64,000 nt of DNA. It comes from Podospora pseudoanserina. Taxonomy: Eukaryota > Ascomycota > Sordariomycetes > Sordariales > Podosporaceae. Location: assembly GCF_035222485.1 (NCBI RefSeq), contig NC_085922.1, positions 2,557,001 through 2,621,000 on the forward strand, in the 5' to 3' direction. Made by a program: the position numbers and the translations under genes. Positions 21,659-32,591 of this stretch are shown one piece after another; position 1 is the stretch's first letter; each line of letters begins with the position of its first letter. The notes under the pieces are model-generated. The model saw only the letters and a list, made by a program, of their open reading frames with translations, did not search any database and had not been told where the DNA came from.

Positions 21659-23856
21659 TTACTTTCCCCCCTCCCCCATCAACCCCTCAGCAGCCTGCAC
21701 CACGACCTCTACCACCTCCCTCCTCTTACTCCCCTTAGCACACTCCATCAACGCCTCCACCGCCCCCCCCTCCACCAACTTCCCCCTCGCCAGCCTCCCC
21801 ACCTCCCCCTCAGAAAAAACCATATTCCTCACGACCACCGCCCCCCGATGCCTCAAATCCTCCCTCTCATCCCTACAAAGCCCCAACACAACCTCCACCC
21901 CCCTCTCCAGCCCCACAACCGCCCTCACCACCTCGTCAAACCCCGTCAAACTAGCCAGCGCGCCCCCCGCCGCGCTCCTCGTCTTGGGGTCCTCCGCATC
22001 AGCCAAAGCAACAATAACCTTGACCCTATTCTTCGCCTTCGGACTCCCATCCCCAAACAACGCAAGGGTTTGCTCCGGGTCCTGAACCAAATTGCACACC
22101 AACTCCACCGCTGCCGTGCAGACCCTCGAGTTGGGATTAAACAGTTGTTCTTCTACATCATCCCACGCCGTCCGAATAATAGACTTTCTCGTGTCATCGT
22201 CCGTAGAGGCGAGGTTGGTGAGCGCCATAAGCGACTCAAACGTAGGCAAGAGGTCCCTCCTGTCCGCGGTGGGGTCTGGGGTGAGGATAGACGCCAACGG
22301 TCTGATAGCCGCGCTCTGCGGGATCGGTCTCGTGCCCCCAAACACAAGCGCCGGGTTGGTAGAGATCAAAATCCTCGCTAGAGCCTGGGCAGCCGCACGT
22401 TTAGGTCCGTTTTCCGTTTCTGGGAGGGCCGTCCATGCGGCGATGAGGAGACGGACAGCCCCCTGCTGTGCGAGTTGACCGCGGAGAGGGGGAGGGGTGG
22501 AAAGGGCATGGATGATGGATATGATTAACGCCAAGGAGGCCGCAGAACCACTCTTGCTTTGCTTGATAAGGACTGGTGTAAGCCCAGCCTCGAAAACGCG
22601 TTTGCATCTTTCTGTGACGTGCTCGTCTTCGTTTAGCGGGTCAACCTGCTGTAGTTTTCCAGCAGCGTTGGCATACGCCTTGAGCTGCCGTATCCTTTTC
22701 TCTTCGTCTGTTTCGATGGGTCGATATCTGGTCAGATTGGCAAAAATGCTGAGCGCGCCGTAAATCATCGGGGACCTGGGAGGGGCTTCATCGAGAGCCT
22801 TGACAAGACGTTTCAGTGTCTTGGAGTCTTTGGACAAACTTTCCTTCACCTTGGGTTGGAGAGACGCGTAGGCTAAGCCCTCGATCGACGGCTGGACATG
22901 CTCGATTTCATCTTCGTCTAGCAGCATCCTGGTGAACCGCTTAGATAAGTCCTCGATGCTAGTCGTCGCCGGTTGTATCCTGGCTTCCGGGCCGGCGGTG
23001 GCTGTGGTAGATGGAACTGCCTTCAAGCGTGATGTCAGCCAGACATCATCACCATGAAAAGGCAGCACAAAATACGTCAATAAGGGGGGGTAAGGATGTG
23101 TTGGCTGACCCTCAGTTTCGCCAGTACCACTGCTGCGAGGTTCTGGACTTGCAGAGAGTGTCGTCTCATAGAAATAGATCCCTCCTGGAGGTGCATGTCA
23201 GGATCGACCGTATGCATGGACTTGACGGCGTCGTCGGGATCCTGCTCGACGATCTCCTCAAGCCACTCTGTGCAGTACTTTCGGACAGCCTCTCGGCAAG
23301 CCGAGTTCATGCAGGCGGCATTCAGCATCTCCAAGCACGCCGTCTCGACCTTTCTGCTTTTCCATTTCCGCCTCATAAGCGGGCCTAGACTGGCAAGAAA
23401 ACCTTCACTCAGGAACAGCTCGGATGTGAGATCGGGTACAATAGGGAAGATGGTGGCAGCGACGCAGAAGGCAACAATGTAGTCATCGTAGGTCCCCCGT
23501 CGGACTCGGTCATGGAAAAACTCGGCCAATTTCTTGCCGCCATCCTCGCCGGCAGCTTTGAGGTAGGCAGAGGTACATAGTGCGGCGTGGGCGCGTACGA
23601 CGTCGGGCTGTCTCATGTCGAGGTAACATAGTATGGTATCGACACAGTCGCTATCAATCACAGTCGTGACAGATGTCTCGCCCTTCTTGGTAACCTCGAC
23701 GTCATCGTTAAGAAGTCGTGTTAGTTCGCCGAGTTCTCTGACAGTCTCTTCGTCCTCCTTTCCACCTTCCATAAGACCTGCGAAGATGAGCAGTGTCTGA
23801 TCCAGCCTTCCCAGAGGCTCAGGCGCCGCCGCGGCCGCTTCGGCTATGGTAGCCAT
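21659..23856 (-). CDS. cro1: CRO1, UCS-domain (UNC-45/She4) myosin chaperone
   Basis: UCS proteins fold and support myosin motors. In Podospora, CRO1 is known for a role in the change from syncytial to cellular state at sexual development. Two exons, 23110-23856 and 21659-23020, join in phase 0 across an 89-nt intron to 702 residues, the length I recall for Podospora CRO1. The protein is armadillo-like alpha-helical throughout. It starts MATIAEAAAAAPEPLG and contains ARM-type stretches such as SLALIISIIHALSTPP, SLMALTNLASTDDD and ALASLTGFDEVVRAVVG. The end is TM-free (VVVQAAEGLMGEGGK). The donor (GTCAGC) is not consensus, so the junction KLR/AVPS is the least certain point. It shares a divergent intergenic region with TFB4. 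Confidence 0.88.
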
Positions 23857-24948
23857 GTAATTTGTTTGTGACTGATGTTGATGTGTGTTGAAGGTTGGTG
23901 ATTTTGTGGCTGCAGTAGTGCAAATGTTAATCTTTGGAGGATAAGGTTTGGTAGGGTCTGGTTAGGCCGGTGGCGGGTAGGTTTTTGTCAAAGGGATGGC
24001 AGGTGTCAGACAAGATGTAGGCGTATAGATAGGTGAGATAAGATGAATCGAAATCAAACGTAGGATTCAGGTGCTTATCAATCGCAGGCGTCGAGGATAT
24101 GGAAAAGTGACGAATAAAAGGGCAGAGGATCGACCAGACCCGGAGTAACGTGACAAAGTGTCCAGAGCCGCCAATCTGGAAAGTTAACCTCGAATCTGTC
24201 GTGACACGAGAAAGAGCCGCCCTCTGGGGATGGCAGTTGCCCCTCGATGCTGGCTGATGGAGCTCTCTCTCCTTTAGCATCTGATTGCGCCCCCACCCCC
24301 ACGAATAGCGGCCCAAGCCAGCTTAGTGCCATCTCTATTGGAGGGGTGCGTGAACAAAATAATAGGACTCCAACATGCCTCGAAAGTCAATGAACAGATC
24401 TCAGATGATGATCAGCAGACCTTTCAACTCTCTTTCAAGGCCTCTTAACTAATTTTTAATGCCTTTCAACTTCTTTCAAGACCTCTATTAACGATTCGAG
24501 GTCCTTTGACTATATTGACGGCCTATTCACTATCTTTGAAGGTCCCTATTTTCTTGTCCACAACGTGGAGGGGTACCCCGAAGCGGTCTTAGCCTCACGT
24601 GGAAGCGCGATGCCAGCCAGGATCGACCAGGGTTTCTTCTTGACTTTTTATCTTCGGGACGCGTTCCATCGCAATTGAGCCAGAATACGCGACGGACCTT
24701 CCCTGCCAAGTTCAATGTATACGAGCAAAGACGGCCCACTGAAAATCGACTCCAACTGAGTAAAGCCTTGCGCGCCACTTCAACCATACGTGACGTGACG
24801 TCTTGACGACTACCTTATCTATCTACGAATTGCGGTTTACCGAACAGAACATATTTGATCCAACCCCTCATCGATTTCAAGTGCCACTGCTCTGACGAAG
24901 AACTCAATCCAAAACACCTCGCCACGCAGCGGGAACGGCTCGAAAAGA
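23857..24948. other. divergent promoter region CRO1/TFB4
   Basis: About 1.1 kb between two divergent start codons, with no coding frame. The middle (24374-24552) is a degenerate tandem repeat related to the one at 2121-2203. The sequence next to TFB4 contains TGACGTGACGTC (24792-24803), a CRE-like element. Confidence 0.6.
24374..24552. repeat. degenerate ~21-bp tandem repeat, locus B
   Basis: About seven imperfect units of 20-22 bp, AT-rich inside and starting with a GGCCT/GACCT/GTCCT-type head, for example GCCTTTCAACTTCTTTCAAG and GGCCTATTCACTATCTTTGA. The first unit, ATGCCTCGAAAGTCAATGAA, and the GGCCTATT unit closely match units of locus A at 2121-2203. The divergence between units suggests an old array or one altered by repeat-induced point mutation. 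Confidence 0.6.
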
Positions 24949-26139
24949 ATGAGCGCCCAAGATGCGGTGGACGCCTCCGAGCACTACGAGGTCTCCAAGC
25001 TCGAAGATGTGCCCTCGTTGACCACCATCATCATTGATACAAACCCACGCGCTTGGGCAGCACTGGGGGACGTTCTTCCACTCTCAAAGGCCATTGCCAA
25101 TATCCAGATATTCATCAACGCCCACCTAGCGTTAAGCAACACAAACCAGATCGCCATTTTAGCCGCACACACGAACCGAGCTGTATGGCTGTATCCAACG
25201 CCCCCAAAACCACCATCAGAGGATGTTGAGATGCGAGATGCCGGCAAGACGGATACCTTCTTAAACACAGCGAATAAATTCCCACAATACGCCCAAATCG
25301 AACACGCCCTCGTAACCTCCCTCCGTGAGCTCATCGGGAGCACGATACCACCGGACCTCAACGAGACCACAACTCAAATGTCAGGCGCCTTAACACTCGC
25401 CCTAGCTCATATGAACAAGACGGCGCTTGCCTATAGTGCGAGCCAGGCACTCTCCAACTCTACTGCAGGAACCACTGCCCCAGGCACAACCGCAAGCACC
25501 GGTTTGGTCGGTTTTCACGGCCGTATCCTCGTCATCTCCGTCTCCGACTCCGCCGCCTCCCAATACATCCCCACCATGAACGCTGTCTTCGCAGCCTCCA
25601 TGTCCCGAATCGCCATCGATACCCTTGCCCTCCGAGGCAGTGCCACCTTCCTCGAGCAAGCCTCGTTCATAACCCAAGGCACATTTATTCAAGCCGCCGA
25701 CCCTCAAGGCATCCTACAGTACCTCATGTTCGGTTTTGGAGTGGGTAGCGCATCTTCCGGGCTTTCAGCAGCACAGAATGACGGCTCCGGGCCACTGATG
25801 GGCAAACCAAAAACAGGCAAACAAAGAGAGGGAGATGAGCTGAGGAAGCCGGTGGGAGAATGCCTGTTTACGCCGGCGGCGGACTCGGTAGATTTCAGGG
25901 CCGCGTGTTTCTGCCACAGGAACGTAGTGGACACGGGGTTTGTGTGCAGTATCTGCTTGAGCATCTTTTGTGAGCCACCGCCTGGGGACGAGTGTTTGAC
26001 CTGTGGGAATAAATTGGCGGTGGGGGATTATGGGATGATCAAGACACCGGATGGGTTGAACGTGGAGCCGGCTAATGCAAGATTGGCGCCTTCTCCGAGT
26101 GCTAAGAGAAAGAGGAAGTTGGAGGCCAATGGGGAATAA
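24949..26139 (+). CDS. TFB4: TFIIH core subunit Tfb4 (p34)
   Basis: A subunit of the TFIIH core, acting in RNA polymerase II initiation and nucleotide-excision repair; nuclear. Single exon of 396 residues. The N-terminal von Willebrand A-like fold is visible from about residue 20 (LTTIIIDTNPRAWAALG) through ISVSDSAASQYIPTMNAVFA and LRGSATFLEQASFITQGTF. The C-terminus carries the C4-type zinc modules (ACFCHRNVVDTGFVCSIC, then CEPPPGDECLTCG) and ends in a basic KRKRKLEANGE tail. A family insertion of about 20 Ala/Thr/Gly residues follows ASQALSNSTAG, and there is another charged insert before the zinc module. The length is close to that of other filamentous-fungal homologues. Confidence 0.93.
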   Translation: MSAQDAVDASEHYEVSKLEDVPSLTTIIIDTNPRAWAALGDVLPLSKAIANIQIFINAHLALSNTNQIAILAAHTNRAVWLYPTPPKPPSEDVEMRDAGKTDTFLNTANKFPQYAQIEHALVTSLRELIGSTIPPDLNETTTQMSGALTLALAHMNKTALAYSASQALSNSTAGTTAPGTTASTGLVGFHGRILVISVSDSAASQYIPTMNAVFAASMSRIAIDTLALRGSATFLEQASFITQGTFIQAADPQGILQYLMFGFGVGSASSGLSAAQNDGSGPLMGKPKTGKQREGDELRKPVGECLFTPAADSVDFRAACFCHRNVVDTGFVCSICLSIFCEPPPGDECLTCGNKLAVGDYGMIKTPDGLNVEPANARLAPSPSAKRKRKLEANGE

Positions 26140-26361
26140 TCCTAGAGTTTATTAGGGGCGGCTTTCAGGGTGTTGAATGCAGAAAGAGCGAGATACAGAC
26201 GTTTTATGATTTTCAAGCAAAAGCATAGGGTTCTGGACTGGACCGGGGGCGTTAGGGAGAAGTATTACCTTCTGGTATCACAGCGCAAAATAAGACTCGA
26301 TGGGGCGTTTTGTCCCCCTGGAAATACCATAAGGTTTCAATGCGACTTATAACTCAACTCT

Positions 26362-26979
26362 CTAAGCCCTTACAATATCCCACTTCAACTCCTTGATACT
26401 GACCTCATCACCAGCCTTTTCGTCATACTCGAACCACTCCCCTTCGTTGAGCTCCACGCCGGTGAACTTAGTGTTGGACTCTAGGCCGTCGACCTCGAAC
26501 TCGCCCTCGGGGATGAATTCTACGAATTCGAGGCCGCGGCAGTCGAACGTGATGATCTTTTGGGACTTGGGTGGCTCGCCTTGTTGGTAGGGGGTTGGGG
26601 CGGTTTGGATGGAGGCGGAGGATTCGCGCTTGCAGTTCTTGCACTTCCAGACAAAGTTGGCTTCGCCGCGGGAGCCGGACATTTCGTTTTCTTCCTGTGG
26701 GCGGGTGTGAGTGGTGAAATGAGTGAGTGTGGTGTGGTGTGGGTTGGGGGGTTGGGGGGATCATACAAATCTGCTGACGCCTACGGGTTTGGGGTGGACT
26801 TCTCTGCAGGAGGTGCATTGGACTTTGAAGGTGTACCAGAAGGGGTGTTCTTTTGTGTCGGTTGGGCGGAGGTTTGTTACTCTGTGTGGGATGGATGTAA
26901 GCTATGAGCTCATGATATGGAAGAGCCGAGATACGTAAACATACCCGGAGAGCTCGGCTGTGAGTGTGAGGGCGAACAT
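26362..26979 (-). CDS. UPF0587/DUF866 CXXC zinc-binding protein (CZIB-like)
   Basis: A small conserved eukaryotic protein with two CXXC pairs that bind zinc; its cellular role is poorly known. Three exons, 26945-26979, 26767-26881 and 26362-26694, join to 160 residues, the normal family size. It starts MFALTLTAELSGVTNL. The first pair is CTSC in the stretch FKVQCTSCREVHPKPVGV, the second is CKNC in FVWKCKNCKRESSA. The C-terminus keeps the family features FDCRGLEFVEFIPEG and GEWFEYDEKAGDEVSI. The first two exons, of 35 and 115 nt, are too short for simple ORF finding but are supported by good GTATGT/GTATGA donors and CAG acceptors. It is divergent from the PPR-like gene. Confidence 0.9.
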
Positions 26980-27348
26980 GTTGTGAGATTGGTCCTGGCT
27001 CTAGTGCCAACGGATGAGTGAAGATGTGTATGTGTATGAAAGAGCTTGGACAGCCGACGCAAGGATGAGCTTCTCGTGATGGACGCGATGGAGGGGCACT
27101 CCTGCCCCGCTGGTGTTGAGACTGCGGGCCCCCAATACAGCTCGTGTAATTACTGGGTATTACACCATAATTACACAACTTGGCGCGGGAGCTCGGGCCA
27201 CCCCGCCTTCGTGACTGCTCAACTCAGTTGAGGTCACAAAAAGCTCAGGGCCAGTCAACACTTTGAGCTCAGCCCACTAGACTGCCCACAACACAACACC
27301 AAAACACCCAGTCGGTCCCAACACAAGATTGGCCGGCATGCCCCGAGG
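26980..27348. promoter_or_regulatory. divergent promoter CZIB/PPR with inverted repeat
   Basis: These 369 bp separate two divergent start codons. At 27144-27176 there is a perfect 9-bp inverted repeat, GTGTAATTA and TAATTACAC, with 15 bp between the arms. A third ATTACAC lies inside the spacer at 27159-27165. It is a plausible binding site for a dimeric regulator or a composite element; no known factor is assigned. Confidence 0.45.
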
Positions 27349-29754
27349 ATGACAAGCCTTTGGTCAATGGCAGCCCGGCTGCAGGGCTGCCACTGTCGGG
27401 CGTGCCATCGAACCACACACACCATAGCCCGACGGTCGCCGCCGACAAGGGTGACGCCATTGACGACCAGTGCCCAAGCCCACGGACGACGAAAGGTTCT
27501 GGCCAGCGATGTCTTTACCGCCTGCTACACGGCTATCATGGCCACGGCCGCCGTGTTTGATGCTGGGCAGAAGGATCGTCGGAGACGAGAGCTCGACGAG
27601 AAGATTGAAGAGACAAAGCAGAGGTTAGCTGCGCTTGCCGAGGCAAACGGGCACAGCTTGGAGATTGATCAAGCGACTGGGGCTCCGGAGCCATCTGAAG
27701 ACCTCATTGAGGAAGCCACTCAACAACTCTCGTCATCCTCGACCGCTGAGAGCACAGTCGAGCCAACGCCCCAACCACCACGGCAAGCTGGGCGGAGACG
27801 ACGACCAATACCTCGGCCCCGGCCCGAGCAGGAGAAGCTAGCTCCACCACCACCAACGACGTTACGATACGTCTTGAATCATATATGCAAGACTAGGATG
27901 GTCACTCCGTATGAGAAATCACACAAGCTGTCAAGACCAGCTACAGGCTCTGCAACGTTGAGTGTCTTGAGTAACGCCTTGGCTGAGGAGGAAGCCATGA
28001 TGAAGCCGTTGACCCCGGAGCCGGTGACCGAAATAGCCAGGATGAAAACAGTCGCCATGGTCAATAGTCTGGTCGACCGGCTCATCAAAGTGGCTTATTG
28101 GAGGACCGAGAAAGAGGCACCAGGAACGCATCCAGCGCTAAACAGCCCCGACTCTGCGCAGACTATGGTCAAGATGCTCCGGTCAGATGGGAACCCGCGC
28201 TACAAGGACGCTTTCTTGGACGCAGAAGATGCCGCTAGACAGAGGGCTCGCTTAAACGAAGCCAATATGAAGGTTATCTCCGAGTTTAACCCATGGAGGA
28301 GGGAAAGATTTGTGGCCAAGATTTGCTTCAATATTCTCACCTGCGAGGTGTCTCCTTCGATCCAAAACTACAACACTCTTATATGGGGGTTCACGAATCT
28401 TGGGGAGCACGACCTCGCCCAAGCCGTGGTGGATTCATTCCTCAATGTCAGTCGCTTCCGGCCAACGCAGGCGACACTGCTGTGTCTACTCTATCACTAC
28501 CGGGCAAGCCGCGATATTCTGGGCTTCCATACCATTCTTCGGAGGTTTTTCGGTCACGATTCTCGGGGCATGAGATTACGTAGGAGGGTGGCTATCACCC
28601 ACTTCAAACGAGATCGCCATCAAGGAATCAACCGCCTTTGGTGGGCTGTCGAGGGAGACGTAGCTAGGATACGGGGCTACTACGTCCAGCGCGTCCCGCT
28701 AAGCCAGCCGATCATGGAGGCTATCATTGAAGGCCTGCTGGATTTTGAACGCACCTTAGATGCTGTTCAGCTGACCCAGGCTTGTCTGAACGAGAGTTGG
28801 GCCCCCAATGCCGATCTTTTCAGGCGATTATGCGAAATCATCGTAACACATGGCGATTGGGTAAGCGCGAAGGCGCTCATCCAAGGTCGCCTCGCAAAAC
28901 TCAACCAAACCACATTTTTGCTGTTGGGCTCAGGAGACGGGAAACGTCCAGGCTTGCTGAACTTTTCGGCTGCTAGACAGTTTAGGAGAGTCTTGGCCAT
29001 GACGAAGACGTTGTGGATTCATGATCAAAACACGGCCTGGCTCCAAGCTGGCGCAGAAAGGTTACGACACCTGGAGACAGCGCTCTGGCTCCTGGGGGTT
29101 CAGTCTAACCTTCATTTTGAGAGGTATACGACGCGGAGATTGGAGAGCATTCTTCGCTCGGCACGGCCCCTTACAGCTGATCGTATCGACCTTGTGAGCT
29201 CTGTCGTCGATAACATTGCCAAGAGGCACAGGTCGGAGGCTGAATCTCTCAAACACCTAGAGATTCGGGAAACTGTCAATGCCATGCACCGCGAATGCGA
29301 ACTCACCAGGCAATGGCGGGAGCAAATCGAGCATGGCATTTGCGAGTGGCTGGCCAGGAAATTCAGGTTTGGAGCTCTGAGGAGGGCAGAAAGCTACCTC
29401 AACCCAGCGATACCATTCACCAAACGATTCCGCCAGGCCATTCGGTTTGGGACGCCAGGGACGCCAGAGTATGAAGTTGCGGGGATTTTTAGGGAAGCGC
29501 AGGAGCTAGAGCAGGAGATGAAGATAACCCTTGCCAGGGCGCTGCCGCGGAGGTATATTGAGGAGCTGAAGCCGAGGTTGACCGAGTCCGGGGATATGCA
29601 CTGGAAGAATCTGGCGTATACTTTCTCGAGGTATCTGTACGATTTCCAGGATGGGATGGCCGCGGAGGAGGAGAGGGCGAGGAAGGCGTTTGAGTTGGGC
29701 TTTGGGACGCAGCTGAGTAGGCAGGTCTCGCTGTTGTTGGGGTATACGGCATGA
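27349..29754 (+). CDS. mitochondrial PPR-like protein
   Basis: Probably a mitochondrial RNA-associated protein of the fungal pentatricopeptide-repeat type. Single exon of 801 residues. The first 60 are Arg/Thr/Ser-rich with no acidic residue (MTSLWSMAARLQ, then RRSPPTRVTPLTTSA), a good mitochondrial presequence. Next comes FTACYTAIMATAAVFDAGQK and a charged helix RRRRELDEKIEETKQR, a hallmark of this group as I remember it. A low-complexity Thr/Pro linker follows at about 110-160. Helical pairs resembling PPR units follow, for example IQNYNTLIWGFTNLGEHDLA and TQATLLCLLYHYRASRD, then NADLFRRLCEIIVTHGDWVSA. The C-terminal half is helix-rich and unassigned. The RNA target cannot be told from sequence. 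Confidence 0.75.
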   Translation: MTSLWSMAARLQGCHCRACHRTTHTIARRSPPTRVTPLTTSAQAHGRRKVLASDVFTACYTAIMATAAVFDAGQKDRRRRELDEKIEETKQRLAALAEANGHSLEIDQATGAPEPSEDLIEEATQQLSSSSTAESTVEPTPQPPRQAGRRRRPIPRPRPEQEKLAPPPPTTLRYVLNHICKTRMVTPYEKSHKLSRPATGSATLSVLSNALAEEEAMMKPLTPEPVTEIARMKTVAMVNSLVDRLIKVAYWRTEKEAPGTHPALNSPDSAQTMVKMLRSDGNPRYKDAFLDAEDAARQRARLNEANMKVISEFNPWRRERFVAKICFNILTCEVSPSIQNYNTLIWGFTNLGEHDLAQAVVDSFLNVSRFRPTQATLLCLLYHYRASRDILGFHTILRRFFGHDSRGMRLRRRVAITHFKRDRHQGINRLWWAVEGDVARIRGYYVQRVPLSQPIMEAIIEGLLDFERTLDAVQLTQACLNESWAPNADLFRRLCEIIVTHGDWVSAKALIQGRLAKLNQTTFLLLGSGDGKRPGLLNFSAARQFRRVLAMTKTLWIHDQNTAWLQAGAERLRHLETALWLLGVQSNLHFERYTTRRLESILRSARPLTADRIDLVSSVVDNIAKRHRSEAESLKHLEIRETVNAMHRECELTRQWREQIEHGICEWLARKFRFGALRRAESYLNPAIPFTKRFRQAIRFGTPGTPEYEVAGIFREAQELEQEMKITLARALPRRYIEELKPRLTESGDMHWKNLAYTFSRYLYDFQDGMAAEEERARKAFELGFGTQLSRQVSLLLGYTA

Positions 29755-32591
29755 ACATGGAATGGGGGTGCATCTAGATGGATGGCTGTGTATATATACA
29801 TTTGCATGGTTGTGGATTAGGATACTGTACCAAAGGAATGAGAAGGCTGGGGAAGGGGGTTCTAGGCCAGGCAGTAGTGTTAAGCTAGTACAACTGGGAC
29901 TGGCTTGTATCCTGGAAGAATGGGATGCTTGTCTACTGAATGGCGAAGAGAGGACTGCAAGTATACAATCATCACCCGGCGGGATCCCATTCTATGTCAT
30001 ATTAAAGAGCATGACCTAGACGAGGTTTCCGCGAGTGATGATTGTATTCTTGGTGCTTTTTACCGACGTCGCTTGACAGCATTCCTTTCTTTGGGGAAAC
30101 GAGTCTGACTTGTACTCGCTCAACAACACCACTCGGCCACAGAGTTCTTTGACCCGGGCCAATTGATCATCTCTGTGTTGTTACTTTGATGTTGGCATTT
30201 TGCGTGGTGGGCGCAGCAGGGCATTGGCCACTTTCGACTCAACAGAACAGAAACAGTTTACATGTGCCGATGTCTAGACAGTGATGCTCACAATTTTTGC
30301 CGTCGGGGATATCAGCATGCTCCAACAAGTGGCGATATTCGCAATAGCCCCCATGCTGACATGTTCTCATCATCCCAAGTTTGCACTCTTTCTCTCTACC
30401 TACATCATCGACAGCCCATCTCCCGGCCTGACCGGACCGTACCAGACCCAACCTCGCGACCTACCCGGGGACGGGACTCACCCGCTTACGCCACGCAAAT
30501 GCCGACGACAGATCAACAAGTCAGCAGAAGCAAACTTGAAAATCACACAGATCACGAGTTCAGATGACGGTGATCACCCAACAGCAAGCCACGGGAGAGC
30601 AAAATAAGAAGGGGAGCAGGCAGTGTGGAAATCATTCCTGCCTTTCTTTCCTAGGTAACCAATGTTCTGGAATCTCTGGGACTTGGTATGGACCGTGATA
30701 GGGGCTTGGTCAATGGATAAAATGTCCGTCACCGCTACCGCGCTGCCCGCTCCCGCTATCATGCTTGATCCGATCTCCAAAACAACCGTCACACGTGCGC
30801 AGAAGGGAGGGGGGAGGAAGGACAGAAATAGTCTCTGGGTGAGGCTGGTTGAGGATCATTGTCCGTGTGTTGACGCTGGTTTATGCGAAAGCACGCAACA
30901 TGTTGACGATGATTGACGCGCCTGGAAAATCGCATGAAGAAGGAGAAGAGTTTCTTGAAGCGCTGGCCAATGGGAGCGAGTCTTGGTTCAAACGTCGCGA
31001 TGGAAATTGGGGGGTGTTGTAGCTGTGGTGGAGAACCGGGGAGGATGAAACTGGTGGTCTCCTTAATGGATTTGAGTTGGGGACTGGGGAGAAGGGAGTC
31101 TCGAAACTGGACCCCTGATGAGGGGATAAGGTCTGGGCAGGGCTGGGCAGGGCAGAGGATGTTGATGGCGGTGGTGATGATGGTAAGGAAGGATGCCAAC
31201 GAAATGATATTGTTGTACAAACTTGGGATCCGGAGAGGGTGGATGACGGAAATAAGCTTGTTAAAGGTGAGGTGAGTGGTCGGGAGGATTGCTGGGTGAG
31301 AAGGCACTGGCCGAGGCATATTGAGACTTCTTTGCGGTTGGACCCCCTCTACTGTTTGACGAGAGAAGGTTGCACTTCGATTGTTGTACCGCTTCTTTTC
31401 TTTCTAAATAAAATCCAGAAAAATAGGCGAGTTCAAGAAGTGAGCGAAACAAGTCTCGCATTTCACCAACAACCGCTGTCAGTTAAGCTGCACCCATCGG
31501 GCTATTATCGTCTGTTATAGTACCTCTCCGTAGCACTGTACCAGACTTCTCGCTGGCGATCACTTGTCTCAGACACCTTTGCCCACCTTCCTGGTTTTGA
31601 CCTCTGATCATTAAAGAATGATTTTCAACCTTGTGTGCCTCAGTGATCTTTTTGCCCCGCCCCCATCTTCACCAATCGGTCGGGTTGAAGATCAACCGTG
31701 CAAACTTTTATCTCTCGGATGACGGACGGATGGATGGGAAAGCAAAAAAGGATGATGCTTGACAACTTGAAGCCGTCACGGCTGTCCACCCTTTCGGATC
31801 TTGAACGGACAAACCGACGGGCGATGAACGCCTGAGGGTTCATACCTGATGTCACTGCTTCAGAAGTATGGAGACAGCAGAATCGAAAAAGCCCCCCCTT
31901 TTCCATAACGGTGCCCTAGTCAGGCAAAATGATTGGCTCCCAGCCTGTCTCAGGTTTGCGGTTCCTGCATCTGCCCCCTGATCTTGGCTACGGCACCCCT
32001 GTCGGTGTCACGACAGAGCCTCCTGGATTTCCGGCAAACCGCCCAGTGTGCCAGTCAACCACCATTCTCGCGGCAGTCGAATCGAAGAGAGCAATCACCT
32101 AACGGTGGGGTTTGAGAAGAGGAACCAGGCGGTTGATGATGCTTGGGAAACAGACATGGGTTCATCCTCCTCCCCTCCCCCCCCAAGCCCCACCCATGGG
32201 AATCTCGGAAAACATCTCTTGGGCGATGGAACCTTGGTGTGGATTGCCTGATGGTGGCCCCCTCATAAGAACCTCACCACCCAGGTGTTGTTTTCTTTGT
32301 GTTCCCTATTTTCTCCTCTTGTTTTCTTCACGTTCTTCCAAAAAAAATAAACCTTCATTCTCTTGGTCAAGCACCATTCCTTTTGCTTGTCTGGACATTC
32401 AATTCTTTTTCTTCTCTTGTATCTACACTCTCTAAGCAACTGTGTTTGCTCATTTTTACTGCGAAGTCGATCTCTCGCTGCTTTCCAAAAGACTCAAACA
32501 AACGAATATTTTGCCAGGCGCACTTTGAACATTTTCATCACCACATCAACTTCGAACTTACCCAGAGATATACACCAGATCAACCTTCAAG
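29755..32591. other. long intergenic region upstream of the secreted-protein gene
   Basis: Except for a doubtful minus-strand ORF at 30789-31319, I see nothing coding. The last 300 bp before 32592 are strongly pyrimidine-rich on the + strand (repeated CTTTT/CTTCTC tracts), like leaders of highly expressed fungal genes. They probably form the 5' UTR and promoter of the secreted protein. Confidence 0.55.
30789..31319 (-). CDS. doubtful small ORF, 176 codons
   Basis: An uninterrupted frame starting MPRPVPSHPAILPTTH. It contains a hydrophobic stretch (SLYNNIISLASFLTIITTAI) that could cross a membrane, and a basic region RFKKLFSFFMRFSRRV. Third codon positions are C-rich in the middle, as in real genes here, but the ends look random and I recognise no family. 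It may be an exon of a small membrane-protein gene or chance. Confidence 0.25.
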   Translation of the reverse strand: MPRPVPSHPAILPTTHLTFNKLISVIHPLRIPSLYNNIISLASFLTIITTAINILCPAQPCPDLIPSSGVQFRDSLLPSPQLKSIKETTSFILPGSPPQLQHPPISIATFEPRLAPIGQRFKKLFSFFMRFSRRVNHRQHVACFRINQRQHTDNDPQPASPRDYFCPSSPLPSAHV

